Shown here in pieces: positions 38,094 through 47,804 of a stretch of 64,000 nucleotides of DNA (within the stretch, counting starts at the first letter, position 1; every line of letters begins with the position of its first letter). A program made the position numbers and the translations under genes. Below the pieces are notes generated by a model. That model was given only the letters and a program-made list of their open reading frames with translations. It had not been told where the DNA came from and did no database searches. The DNA lies in assembly GCA_020722815.1 (NCBI GenBank), contig DYKB01000030.1, positions 1 to 64,000 on the forward strand, written 5' to 3'. Source of the DNA: Caldithrix sp. GTDB lineage: Bacteria; Zhuqueibacterota; Zhuqueibacteria; Thermofontimicrobiales; Sulfurfontimicrobiaceae.

Positions 38094-40778
38094 ATGTTTA
38101 AAAAAATTTTTATTGTTTTAACCATTCTGTGTCCAGTCTTAATTGACTGCGCCAGACATTCTGATTTTCAAAGATTATCAGCACCACAGACGAGCCAATT
38201 CAGGCGGGAAAAATTAAAAAATGAACTCATCCAATCGACCATCCTTGAAAATTTAGCCAGTGAATTGAGTTTAGAGAATGAAAAAAAATGGCAATCAGCC
38301 TTCTGGGCGATGGAATTAATCCAATATCAATCAGAGAAGGTCGAACAACGTATTAAACAAGCCTTCCTGAAAATTGATGAACGTTCTATCGCATTCCAGC
38401 GGGCGCTGCTGGAAGTAATTTGCACCTTATATCCAAATAATTTTCAGGAGGCGGTAAGAAGATTAACAAAAGCTACGAAAAATTCAAAAATTTTCGCCAT
38501 GGGCATTTTCTATCTCAATGGCGGCAGGTTTCAGCCGAACCGGGAGCATCAACGGCTATTGCAGAAGAAGTTTTCTGCTCAACATGACGATCCGATATTA
38601 TCCATGCTCAGTTTTTATTTGACGCAACCGACCCGGCGCCTCTTCCCCACCGCCGACCAGGTGATTGATTTAATGCAAAATCCTTTTTTTGAGCACAATT
38701 GCGTGATTTTTAGCTTTCATCGCGTCAATCGCTCCTATCCCGGATTGACGGTTATTAAAAAAAATGATAACACATTTTTACGAAAGAATGATGGAACCCT
38801 GTTTTCCATTTCCCATCTGGCACGCTCCGTTTCCAATTTGCCAGGATTTCTCACCAATCTGGAAGGGGATGTCGCGTGGGTGGGTATTGTCGGCATGGGC
38901 AAGGGGCTTGAAGGAAAACTGGCACGCCGGCAAACCAATCCCCAAAACATGCAATTGTCACCGGGTAAATTTCTCAGAACCTGCCATGTCTACCTGGATT
39001 TAGCGAAACCGCTGACGAAGGAACTGGTTGAGGCGTCAATTCATGAATTAGCCAGCAACGGTGCGGAAGTAATAGTCGCCTCGGCGGCATTTGGCGTCGA
39101 TGATCCGCGAAACGAAATATTCGTCAGTGAAATTGCCGCGAAGATGGGCTATCTGGCCACGGCAGCCAGCAGTATTTCCAGATTGTATGGGCTGGTTATT
39201 CGAACCCGGACCGCAGTCATCAACGCCAGTATGATGCCCAAAATGCTGGAGACTGCGAATATGACGGAGCAGGCTGTCCGAAAGACCGGCATCAAAGCGC
39301 CGTTAATGATTATGCGCTCCGATGGCGGGATAATGGACATCAACGAAATGCGCAAACGGCCGATTTTGACCATGCTCTCCGGCCCGGCGGCGGGCGTTGC
39401 GGCCGCTTTGATGTATATCAAAGTGTCAGACGGCATTTTTATCGAGGTAGGCGGCACGTCAACCGATATTTCAGTGATTAAAAACGGAAAACCGCAGATT
39501 AAAAGTGCGCAGATTGGTGGAAACCGGCTCTATTTGCGCACCCTCGATGTGCGGACGCTTGGTATCGCCGGCGGTTCCATTCCGCGAATTCAGCACCAAA
39601 AAATAGTCGATGTCGGCCCGCGCAGTGCCCACATTGCCAATGTCAATTATGTCGCCTTTTCTAAAGAGTCCGATTTTGCGGATATTGAAATCAAAACCAT
39701 TCAACCGCTGCAAAATGACCCGGATGATTATCTGACCATTAATAAAAGGTCGGATCCTTCTGTAAAATATACAATTACGCCATCATGTGCCGCAAATTAT
39801 CTCGGTTTCATCAAAGACATCGGACACAGCATGGCCAATATGAAGGCATTGAATAGCTTTTTTACCGTATTTTCGCAAAAAATTAAAACTGATGCTCAAA
39901 AAATTGCCCATTCCATTCTCACAATTTCAGCCGAAAAAATTAAACCGTTAATCAAACAGCTTATCCGTGAATATAAATTGGATAATGAATTGGTTCAATT
40001 TATTGGCGGCGGCGGTGGTGCGCCGGCGCTTGTGCCCTATACGGCGCAATACATGCATGTTGAACACAAAATTGCCGAAAATTGCGAAGTAATTTCGGCC
40101 ATTGGCGTGGCGCTGGGCATTATTCGGGATTCAATTGAACGCAGCATCATCAATCCCACGGAAGCGGATCTCATTTCCATTCGTCAGGAGGCGATTAAAT
40201 CGGTTGAATCCATGGGCGCAGTGCCGGAAAGCATTGAAGTGAGCATTGAAGTTGATACAAAAAATAAACGACTCATCGCAATTGCAACCGGTTCCAGTGA
40301 ATTGCGAACGCACGACCTCAATATAACAATACTGAATGATGAACAGTTACAAATAATCGCCTCTAAATCGCTTAAAACCGATGTTTCCAAAGTGCAAATC
40401 GTCGCCCGCACCGGTTTTTTAACGGCAATCACCAGTTGGATTTCACAAAAATATCTGTTTGGTCTGTTTACGCAAAAATATCAAAAACTCCGCGTGCTGG
40501 ATCGGGAAGGCGTTATTAAATTGCAGATTAATGACTGCCTGGCCGAACAGGTTCCCGCCAGGCAGGTCAAAAGCAAGATTACTGATTTTATCGCCCAGCT
40601 CACGACTTATGGTGATGCGGGCGCGTTGGTGCCGGATATTTATCTGTTGATTTCTGCCAAAATCATCGACATGACGGGGCTTGTCCAGCAAACACAGATA
40701 ATGGCCCTGGTCGATATTGAGTTACAAAATACCCTCGCGAATGATCCCATTGGCGTCATCGCAACGAGAAAAAAATAG
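38094..40778 (+). CDS. Chimeric ORF: N-terminal secreted-protein-like part fused to hydantoinase/oxoprolinase (HyuA) lacking its N-terminus
   Basis: Residues 1-about 245 begin with an export signal ([19 protein letters not shown]) and continue as a helical unit and a [19 protein letters not shown] segment that reads like an envelope protein. From about 247 ([18 protein letters not shown]) the sequence is HyuA-like: [85 protein letters not shown] and VGPRSAHIA. The usual cytosolic start with DxGGTxTD and about 150 following residues are absent. HyuA-type enzymes cleave cyclic imides with ATP. Without the first phosphate motif, and with a signal peptide, normal activity is doubtful. The likely cause is a deletion that joined two genes in frame near 38826-38850. 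Confidence 0.75.
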   Translation: MFKKIFIVLTILCPVLIDCARHSDFQRLSAPQTSQFRREKLKNELIQSTILENLASELSLENEKKWQSAFWAMELIQYQSEKVEQRIKQAFLKIDERSIAFQRALLEVICTLYPNNFQEAVRRLTKATKNSKIFAMGIFYLNGGRFQPNREHQRLLQKKFSAQHDDPILSMLSFYLTQPTRRLFPTADQVIDLMQNPFFEHNCVIFSFHRVNRSYPGLTVIKKNDNTFLRKNDGTLFSISHLARSVSNLPGFLTNLEGDVAWVGIVGMGKGLEGKLARRQTNPQNMQLSPGKFLRTCHVYLDLAKPLTKELVEASIHELASNGAEVIVASAAFGVDDPRNEIFVSEIAAKMGYLATAASSISRLYGLVIRTRTAVINASMMPKMLETANMTEQAVRKTGIKAPLMIMRSDGGIMDINEMRKRPILTMLSGPAAGVAAALMYIKVSDGIFIEVGGTSTDISVIKNGKPQIKSAQIGGNRLYLRTLDVRTLGIAGGSIPRIQHQKIVDVGPRSAHIANVNYVAFSKESDFADIEIKTIQPLQNDPDDYLTINKRSDPSVKYTITPSCAANYLGFIKDIGHSMANMKALNSFFTVFSQKIKTDAQKIAHSILTISAEKIKPLIKQLIREYKLDNELVQFIGGGGGAPALVPYTAQYMHVEHKIAENCEVISAIGVALGIIRDSIERSIINPTEADLISIRQEAIKSVESMGAVPESIEVSIEVDTKNKRLIAIATGSSELRTHDLNITILNDEQLQIIASKSLKTDVSKVQIVARTGFLTAITSWISQKYLFGLFTQKYQKLRVLDREGVIKLQINDCLAEQVPARQVKSKITDFIAQLTTYGDAGALVPDIYLLISAKIIDMTGLVQQTQIMALVDIELQNTLANDPIGVIATRKK

Positions 40779-40791
40779 GTAATCGATTGCT

Positions 40792-42219
40792 ATGAATTTA
40801 AATCCAACAAAAAATTCCAACCGGGCAACGGCGCTGGATGCCTTGCGGGGATTCGCCATTCTGACCATGGTTCTCAGCGGCGTTATCCCCTATAAAGTAT
40901 TACCTGCCTGGATGTACCATGCGCAGATCTCGCCGCCAACGCATCAATTCAATCCGGATTTGCCGGGATTAACGTGGGTTGATCTTGTTTTTCCCATGTT
41001 TTTATTTGCATTAGGGGCTGCCATTCCACTCGCCCTTTCCCATCGTATCGGGAAGGGCGAACCCTTTACCAAAATCCTGTTTGGCATTGGCGAACGCGGT
41101 TTTTTATTGGGATTTTTTGCCATTTTTCTGCGGCATGTGCGCCCGCATGTTATCGAGTCCACCCCATCCACGCAAACCTGGTTTATCGCCCTGTTGGGAT
41201 TTTTTCTTATGTTCCCGATTTTTCTCCGATTACCCGCTACCTGGAAAGGCTGGTGGAAATATTCCATCAAAATTGGCGGCTGGCTGGCGGTCATAATCTT
41301 GCTGTGGAACCTGAATTATCCGGATGGCAGGGGCTTTTCACTTTCACGAAGCGATATCATTCTGGTTGTTCTGACAAATGTCGCGGTCTTCGGTTCTCTG
41401 ATCTGGCTTTTGACCCGAAATAATCCATTGGTTCGGCTGAGCCTGCTGGGCATTTTGCTCGCCCTCCGATTATCGCAGACAGAAACTGGCTGGATTCAAG
41501 CGCTCTGGAATTATAGCCCGGCCCCATGGATTTACAAAATGTATTATCTTCAATATTTATTTATCGTTATCCCGGGAACAATTATTGGTGAACGCCTGTT
41601 AAGCTGGATGCAGACACCCGAGGCATCCACAAAAGATAATAAAAATTGGTCGTCCGGACGATTTTGGACACTCGCGGGCATTTCGGTAGCATTAATAATC
41701 GTACTTCTGATTGGGCTGCAGGCGCGCTGGGTGTGGCAAACTGCGCTGGCCGCTGCGTTTTTGTGTGGAACCGGGTACTTGATGGTCATGCACGCCAATA
41801 ATGAAGTTGAAAATTTACTTAAAACTCTTTTTTTATGGGCAACCTATTGGCTAATTTTGGGAGTCGTTTTGGAACCTTTTGAAGGCGGCATTAAAAAAGA
41901 TCATTCCACTCTAAGCTACTATTTTGTCACCACCGGCCTCTCGATTTATTTATTAATCGTTTTTTTCATCATTGGCGATGTCTTTAAAAAACAGCGATGG
42001 ATGCAGCTTTTAATCGATAATGGCAAAAATCCGATGATCGCCTATACCGGATTTGCGAATTTTATCTGGCCGATACTCGCGTTAACTGGCCTGGAAAAAG
42101 TTTTTATAAAAATAACGCCAACTCCCTGGCTCGGTTTTCTGCGCGGTCTGTTTTATACCATCATTTTAGCCCTGCTCGTTCAATTTTTCTCAAAACGCAA
42201 ATTATTTTGGAGAACCTGA
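40792..42219 (+). CDS. DUF5009/HGSNAT-like membrane acyltransferase
   Basis: The 475-residue protein has ALDALRGFAILTMVLSGV at its start and LTWVDLVFPMFLFALGAAIPLAL, the signature of the heparan-alpha-glucosaminide N-acetyltransferase/NagX/DUF5009 group. About 11 hydrophobic helices follow. Known: human HGSNAT moves acetyl from cytosolic acetyl-CoA across the membrane onto terminal glucosamine; bacterial members usually lie in sugar-use loci. Inferred: acetylation of an amino sugar or glycan end in the periplasm. It starts 13 nt after the HyuA stop and ends 5 nt before the next ATG, so the three are one transcript. Confidence 0.85.
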   Translation: MNLNPTKNSNRATALDALRGFAILTMVLSGVIPYKVLPAWMYHAQISPPTHQFNPDLPGLTWVDLVFPMFLFALGAAIPLALSHRIGKGEPFTKILFGIGERGFLLGFFAIFLRHVRPHVIESTPSTQTWFIALLGFFLMFPIFLRLPATWKGWWKYSIKIGGWLAVIILLWNLNYPDGRGFSLSRSDIILVVLTNVAVFGSLIWLLTRNNPLVRLSLLGILLALRLSQTETGWIQALWNYSPAPWIYKMYYLQYLFIVIPGTIIGERLLSWMQTPEASTKDNKNWSSGRFWTLAGISVALIIVLLIGLQARWVWQTALAAAFLCGTGYLMVMHANNEVENLLKTLFLWATYWLILGVVLEPFEGGIKKDHSTLSYYFVTTGLSIYLLIVFFIIGDVFKKQRWMQLLIDNGKNPMIAYTGFANFIWPILALTGLEKVFIKITPTPWLGFLRGLFYTIILALLVQFFSKRKLFWRT

Positions 42220-42224
42220 AATTC

Positions 42225-44147
42225 ATGATGAATCTATTTAAGGAAATTTCGCAAATTCATGCAAAATTAAGCATTTTACTGCTCCTGATTCCAATTTTGC
42301 TGTTTTCACAGCCGATAAAAAGCTTCCGGGCTGTTAAAATTACCAATGTCGACAGTGATGTGATGTTTTCCGACGAAAAAAGCGCCGAAGCGATGAACTA
42401 TCTGGCGTCAATCGGCATCGATGTCATTTTGCCGGTGGTCTGGAATGGCTCCGGAGCCGATGGTGTTTATACCCTTTACCCGAGTAAATTGATGGAACGC
42501 CTTTTTGGCCGGGCCATGCATCCGGCTTTTCCAACTGCCCGTGATCCTTTAAAACGCATCATCATTGAAGCCCATCGAAATGGCATGGAAGTGCTGCCTT
42601 GGTTTGAAATGGGATTTTCGACATCCTATTCGCAACATGGCGGGCATATTATCAAAAAATTTCCGCAATGGGCATTAAAAGATAAAAATGGAAAACTGGT
42701 GGTCAAAAATGGCTTTGACTGGATGTCTGCGATTAATCCGGAGGTCCAGCAATTTATCATCGCATTGGCAACAGAAGTGATTGATAATTATGATGTTGAC
42801 GGCATTGAATTTTCAGATCGAATTCCGGCTTTGCCCGTAGAAGGCGGCTATGATGATGCCACCGTCGCAATTTATAAAGCCGAAAACAACAATGCCGCTC
42901 CCCCACTCAATTATACCGACCCCGCCTGGATGCGTTGGCGGGCTGATAAATTGAATCAATTCATGAAAAATGCACGCGACTCGGTGAAACTTCGCAGCGA
43001 ACATCTTGTTTTCTCTTCGAGTCCCAGTGTTTATCCCTGGTCATATCAGGAGTATTTACAGGATTCCAAAACCTGGATCGATGAAAAACTGGTAGATAAT
43101 ATCATTCCGCAAGTTTATCGTTATAATTTGAGTGATTATGTTTTTGAACTCAATAAATCGCTTGGTTATGTTCCATCAAATATGCGGGAATATTTTTACG
43201 CCGGCATGCTCATCAAAAGTGGCAGCTATGTAATTTCGCCGGATTTTTTATTAAAAGCCATGCAGGCGAATCGTGACCGGGGCGTCACCGGCGAGGCCTT
43301 TTTCTTCTATGAAGGGCGGCGAGCTAACAACAATTTATTAGGTGATACTTTAAAAGCCACCTATTATGCGCAACCGGCTTTCAATCCGCATCGCAATGAT
43401 GCCGACTGGCGACCCAAACCACAGATTATCAATGAAAATGATCCCGATGTCACTGTCACTGGTAAGTGGGATGTATCGGAAATTGCCGGCTTCAAACCGA
43501 AAATTCTGATTAAAAAGGACAGCGAATATGGTTCAACTACTTATACTTTTCAGATCCCGGCAAGTGGTTGGTATGATGTTTTCGCCTATATTGTCACCGG
43601 TCCCCTGGCGACCGATCAGGCGCATTACACAATCTACGCTGAAAATGATTCATCTGAGATCTGGCTAAACCAGAAAGATTATTATCTTCGCGGCTGGCAG
43701 CCATTAAAAACGGTTTATCTATCCAGTGGCCGTCAAAAAGTTATAAAACTTGACAACAAAAATGTACCGGCCGGCGCGTATGTGGTGGCGGATGCCGCTA
43801 TGGTGATGATTAATCGCAAACTCTCTCCAGAAGTCAATTTTATGGGGATTGCTGCCGGTAAAAATGAAGTTCATCCGGCGCCGGAATCCTTTGAATTATT
43901 ACAAAATTATCCAAATCCATTCAATGCGGTAACCAAAATCAGCTACATGGTATTTATCGGGCAATTTATCAGCCTGAAACTATACGATTTGGCTGGCCGG
44001 GAGATCATGGTACTGGCGAATGCAAATCATAAACCCGGAAAATATGAATTTTTATTGAAAGCCGATGACCTGCCAAGCGGTCTCTATGTATATCAGCTCA
44101 AATCGGGTGATTTTTTGCAATCAAAAAAGTTAATTTTGTTAAAATAA
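42225..44147 (+). CDS. GHL10-type glycoside hydrolase with golvesin-like domain and T9SS tail (second copy)
   Basis: ATG 42225 (GGAG 12 nt upstream) is preferred over the TTG at 42207, which overlaps the upstream gene. The protein has a signal peptide (about 8-30), a TIM-barrel (about 34-400) with LASIGIDVILPVVWNGSG, GMEVLPWFEMGF, NYDVDGIEFSDRIP and DNIIPQVYRYN, a golvesin-like domain (about 420-545: GWYDVFAYIV ... AYVVADAAMVMI), and a T9SS module (LLQNYPNPFNA ... KKLILLK). It has the same order of parts as the 23487-25340 protein, but the N-terminal motif is SFRAVKITN rather than ELRGVWVAW. Note the tail reads PNPFNA, not PNPFNP. Substrate unknown. Confidence 0.85.
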   Translation: MMNLFKEISQIHAKLSILLLLIPILLFSQPIKSFRAVKITNVDSDVMFSDEKSAEAMNYLASIGIDVILPVVWNGSGADGVYTLYPSKLMERLFGRAMHPAFPTARDPLKRIIIEAHRNGMEVLPWFEMGFSTSYSQHGGHIIKKFPQWALKDKNGKLVVKNGFDWMSAINPEVQQFIIALATEVIDNYDVDGIEFSDRIPALPVEGGYDDATVAIYKAENNNAAPPLNYTDPAWMRWRADKLNQFMKNARDSVKLRSEHLVFSSSPSVYPWSYQEYLQDSKTWIDEKLVDNIIPQVYRYNLSDYVFELNKSLGYVPSNMREYFYAGMLIKSGSYVISPDFLLKAMQANRDRGVTGEAFFFYEGRRANNNLLGDTLKATYYAQPAFNPHRNDADWRPKPQIINENDPDVTVTGKWDVSEIAGFKPKILIKKDSEYGSTTYTFQIPASGWYDVFAYIVTGPLATDQAHYTIYAENDSSEIWLNQKDYYLRGWQPLKTVYLSSGRQKVIKLDNKNVPAGAYVVADAAMVMINRKLSPEVNFMGIAAGKNEVHPAPESFELLQNYPNPFNAVTKISYMVFIGQFISLKLYDLAGREIMVLANANHKPGKYEFLLKADDLPSGLYVYQLKSGDFLQSKKLILLK

Positions 44148-44152
44148 TTTCA

Positions 44153-44315
44153 CTACTGTATACTCTTTAATTAAGCAAAACTTACCCTCACCCTAACCTT
44201 CGCGAGGGAATAGCTACGCCCTCTCCCTCTGGGAGAGGGTTTGAGGTGAGGGCATTGAGCGTGTTCTAAAAGTGAATTATTTAAAGCAATACAAAAAGTG
44301 TACGCACGAGAAAAA
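44153..44315. repeat. Element B, copy B6
   Basis: The core CCCTCACCCTAACCTTCGCGAGGG ... GGGAGAGGGTTTGAGGTGAGGGC is palindromic with one shortened arm; the right end AAAAAGTGTACGCACG is a diverged terminal repeat. It separates the hydrolase operon from the AGE gene. No gene in 44148-44382. Confidence 0.7.
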
Positions 44316-44382
44316 ATAATTGAACCTTAATTCAAAATCAAAGTTTATATGAAAATTACAAATCAACCAAAGTGGGCGAACC

Positions 44383-45552
44383 ATGAACAAAGACTTTCAT
44401 AAACTGGCAGTGCTTTATCGGAATGAACTGCTAAACAATGTCATTCCGTTCTGGGAAAAATATTCTATCGATCAGGATTTGGGCGGCTTTTTTACCTGTC
44501 TCGACCGGCAGGGAAACGTATTTGATACGGATAAATTTATCTGGCTACAGGCGCGTCAGGTCTGGATGTTTTCCATGCTTTACAATCGCCTGGAAAAACG
44601 AAGTCGTTGGCTGGACATTGCGCGGCATGGGGCAGCTTTCCTGCAAAAAAATGGCAGAGATCAGGCCGGGAATTGGTATTTCTCCCTGGCGTAGGATGGC
44701 CGGCCGCTGGTGCAGCCCTATAATATCTTTTCCGATTGTTTCGCGGCCATGGCTTTCAGTCAGTTTGCATTAGCTACCAGCGATGAAGAAGCCAAACAGA
44801 TAGCCGAACAAACCTATTTTAATATTCTTCGCCGGCAGGAGAATCCCAAAGGACCGTATAATAAAACCTTTCCAGGCACCCGTCCACTGATTTCTTTAGC
44901 GCTGCCGATGATTCTGGCCAACCTTACCGTTGAACTGGAATGGATGCTGAGCGCTGAAGTGGTGAAACAGACCATCGATGGTTGTATTCAGGTGCTCTTT
45001 ACAAAATTTCTCCATCCGGAAAAACAAATTTTACAGGAAAATGTTTCACCAGATGGCAAATTGGTTGATTGTTTTGAAGGGAGAGTGATTAATCCTGGAC
45101 ATGGTATTGAGGCGATGGGTTTTATCATGGATATTGCTGAACGACGGGGAGATTCGAAACTGATTCAGAAATCAATTGACGTGATATTAAATACGCTTGA
45201 TTATGGTTGGGATGATTTGCATCGTGGCATTCTTTATTTTTTGGATATTAAAGGAAAGCCGCCGCAACAACTCGAATGGGATCAGAAACTCTGGTGGGTG
45301 CATCTGGAGACGCTGGTTTCGCTGGCGATTGGATATCGGCTGACAAACAGAGCGGAAGTCTGGGAATGGTACGAAAAAGTCCATGAATACACCTGGCAGC
45401 ATTTCCCGGATCCGACTTATGGCGAATGGTTTGGCTATTTAGACCGTCAGGGAAAGATTTTGCTGCCCCTCAAAGGCGGAAAATGGAAAGGCTGCTTCCA
45501 TGTACCGCGTGGATTGTATACCTGTATGCGACAGTTTGAAAAATTGAGTTGA
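44383..45552 (+). pseudogene. N-acylglucosamine 2-epimerase (AGE) family enzyme with one in-frame TAG
   Basis: The two track ORFs share a frame broken only by TAG at 44692-44694 (WYFSLA[14 protein letters not shown]). Together they give 389 codons, the family's normal length. Conserved AGE motifs are intact on both sides: [69 protein letters not shown] and [10 protein letters not shown], including the two histidines used in epimerisation. Known: the family interconverts GlcNAc/ManNAc, cellobiose or mannose/glucose. The stop could be CAG mutated by C-to-T. A single lesion suggests either very recent inactivation, or readthrough/assembly error. Confidence 0.85.
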
Positions 45553-45561
45553 TGGGCTGCT

Positions 45562-45623
45562 GGCGGTTGGCTACTGGCTTTTGGCTACTGGCTTTTGGCT
45601 TTTGGCTTTTGGCTTTTGGCTAC
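45562..45623. repeat. Short tandem repeat of GGCTTTT units
   Basis: Two GGCTACTGGCTTTT units are followed by GGCTTTT repeated about four times. It lies between the AGE and DUF4434 genes, beyond a stop codon and more than 95 nt before the next start. A slippage-prone array with no coding role. Confidence 0.8.
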
Positions 45624-45722
45624 AGAAATGAATTTTAAATTACGGCTGAATTTGGTTTTCGTTTTTTTTTATGGCGGCTTCATTCTGTGGCCAGTCATTA
45701 ATTTTTGAATTGAGGAATAAAA

Positions 45723-46640
45723 ATGCTTTCGATTACCGGTACTTTTTTGGATGAAATAACTCATGACATTCCCGCTCAGAACTGGGGTGCGGCTGAATGG
45801 GCGAAAGATTTCGATGCGATGCAAGCGATTGGCATCGATACCGTTATTCTGATCCGGGCGGGTTATCAACAATATGCTACTTTCCCCTCAAAAATTCTGC
45901 GCGAAAAAGTACGCAGCTTTCCGGTTTATCAGGATCTGGTTGATCTTTTTCTTTCCCAGGCGGAACGTTGCGGCATGATATTCTATTTTGGGACTTATGA
46001 TTCCGGTGATTACTGGCAAAATGGAAATTATGAGAAAGAAGCGGACATTAACCGTGCATTTTGTGATGAATTTATAGAAAAATATGGTCATCGGAAGGCA
46101 TTTGGCGGATGGTATATCAGTCATGAAATCAGTGTTTATAACAATGGCATGATGAAAGTCTATGAAACGCTGGCCAATCATCTGCGAAATTTAAAAAAAG
46201 TGCCCATTTTAATTTCTCCCTACATAAAGGGTGTTAAACAATTTGGTTCGGAAGCGATTTCTTTGGAGCAGCATCAAAAAGAGTGGGCATCGGTATTCGC
46301 CCGTCTCGAAGGTCTGGTGGATATTGTCGCCTTTCAGGATGGGAATGTGCCATTGGAAGTGCTTGGGGATTATCTGGAGATTAATAAAAAACTGGCTGAC
46401 CGGCATCATATCCGAAGCTGGAGCAATGTGGAATCATTCGATCGGGATATGCCCATCAAATTCCCGCCCATTGATTTTCGCAAATTGCGTTATAAAATGG
46501 AACAGGCCGCGTCCAGTCAGGTGGAAAAATTGATTACCTTTGAATTTTCACATTTCATGAGTCCGAATTCGATTTATCACTCGGCGCATCATTTATATCG
46601 GCGATATTGTGATTGGTTGCAGACAACGAGTAAACTTTAA
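45723..46640 (+). CDS. DUF4434 TIM-barrel protein, likely glycoside-hydrolase-like
   Basis: The 305-residue protein opens ITGTFLDEITHDIPAQNWG and continues EWAKDFDAMQAIGIDTVILIRAGY, AERCGMIFYFGTYDSGDYW, GHRKAFGGWYISHEIS and VPILISPYIKG, all matching the DUF4434 family, which has a GH-like TIM barrel. The HEIS glutamate after strand 4 is a candidate acid/base. No signal peptide, so cytosolic, unlike the two GHL10 relatives. GAGGA lies 8 nt before the ATG. The product of the two-gene unit AGE-DUF4434 would act on imported sugar. Substrate unknown. Confidence 0.8.
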   Translation: MLSITGTFLDEITHDIPAQNWGAAEWAKDFDAMQAIGIDTVILIRAGYQQYATFPSKILREKVRSFPVYQDLVDLFLSQAERCGMIFYFGTYDSGDYWQNGNYEKEADINRAFCDEFIEKYGHRKAFGGWYISHEISVYNNGMMKVYETLANHLRNLKKVPILISPYIKGVKQFGSEAISLEQHQKEWASVFARLEGLVDIVAFQDGNVPLEVLGDYLEINKKLADRHHIRSWSNVESFDRDMPIKFPPIDFRKLRYKMEQAASSQVEKLITFEFSHFMSPNSIYHSAHHLYRRYCDWLQTTSKL

Positions 46641-46742
46641 GATTCGTTTTTGAAGCTGGATATTTTTTAAATCCTTAAAATTACTGTCATATAAGAATCG
46701 TAAAATTTTTTAATTTGCGAAGCTAATCAGACGATGACGTTA

Positions 46743-47648
46743 TCAAAATAATTCAAGTTGATTTTGAATCTCTGCAAGCCTTTCTCTGGCTAATTTAATA
46801 TATTCAGGATCAATATCATATCCAATGAAATTTCGTTCGTTTTTGAATGCCATAATGCATGTGGTTCCACTTCCTAAAAATGGATCCAAAATTATATCAT
46901 TCTTAAATGAATACAATTGTATAAGTCTATGAGGCAATTCATCTGGAAATGGTGCTGGGTGTCCGATTTTTTTGGCTGAAACTGCTGGAAAATTCCACAC
47001 ACTTTTTGTCCATTCTAAAAATTCTTCTCGCTTAATTGTACTTTCTTTTTCATTCTTTTCTCTTGTAAATGTACCTTTAGAAAAAACAAGTATGTATTCA
47101 TGAATATCACGGAGAACAGGATTTGCAGCCGAAAGCCAACTTCCCCATGCTGTGGAGGGACTCGCACTTGCACCTTTATTCCAAACAATTTCTCCCCGCA
47201 TGAGAAAGCCAATTTTTTCCATATCTTCAATAAAATAACTATGTAATGGTATATATGGCTTTCTGCCAAGATTGGCGATATTTATACAAGCCCGGCCTCC
47301 AGGTACTAAAACTCGGTATGTTTCCTGCCATACTTTTTTTAATAAATTGCGATATTCTATTAAAGTTAAATTATTATCGTATTCCTTCGTTGCATTATAT
47401 GGTGGGGATGTAATCATCAAATGGATTGAATTATCTGGTAATTCCTCCATGTTTTCACTGGATTTACAGTAAATTTTATTCAATTTATCCTCAGGTACTA
47501 AATTTTCACAATAAACGATCTCCTCTCCTCTATTTAGTCCTTCATACAATCTACTTCCGTAGAATTTACTAGAATCATGATTTATTCTCCCCGGTGTACC
47601 AAATGAACTCGTAACAGTTCCCATTTGTCTTGTTACAGAATTTGCCAT
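46743..47648 (-). CDS. Site-specific DNA methyltransferase, beta class (N4-cytosine or N6-adenine)
   Basis: The 301-residue protein carries motif IV first (MITSPPYNATKEYDN) and the SAM motif near the C-terminus (DIILDPFLGSGTTCIMA, then NFIGYDIDPEYIKLARERL), the beta-class order. TSPPY is most common in N4-cytosine enzymes such as M.PvuII relatives, so 4mC is favoured but not proven. It lies 156 nt downstream of an interrupted ORF that is a candidate partner nuclease. The gene is AT-rich relative to its neighbours. Recognition sequence cannot be predicted from this alone. Confidence 0.9.
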   Translation of the reverse strand: MANSVTRQMGTVTSSFGTPGRINHDSSKFYGSRLYEGLNRGEEIVYCENLVPEDKLNKIYCKSSENMEELPDNSIHLMITSPPYNATKEYDNNLTLIEYRNLLKKVWQETYRVLVPGGRACINIANLGRKPYIPLHSYFIEDMEKIGFLMRGEIVWNKGASASPSTAWGSWLSAANPVLRDIHEYILVFSKGTFTREKNEKESTIKREEFLEWTKSVWNFPAVSAKKIGHPAPFPDELPHRLIQLYSFKNDIILDPFLGSGTTCIMAFKNERNFIGYDIDPEYIKLARERLAEIQNQLELF

Positions 47649-47804
47649 TAAAACCTCTTTAATGTTATCCTAACAAATCAACTTTTATAAAATTTAAGAA
47701 ATATTTAAACGATAGATTTTAAAAAGTCGACGTCTTTCCATGAAAAATTTTTATACAATTTTGCTTCAGGATTTCCACAAAATTTTCCATGGCTCCACCG
47801 AATC

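Noticed and set aside
38094-38160. Lipoprotein signal in the chimeric HyuA ORF
   Set aside because: The only candidate box is VLIDC, with Asp before Cys, which does not fit a lipobox; a plain signal peptide or membrane anchor is safer.
45562-45623. CRISPR-like array
   Set aside because: The units are 7-14 bp tandem repeats without spacers, and no cas gene occurs in the window.
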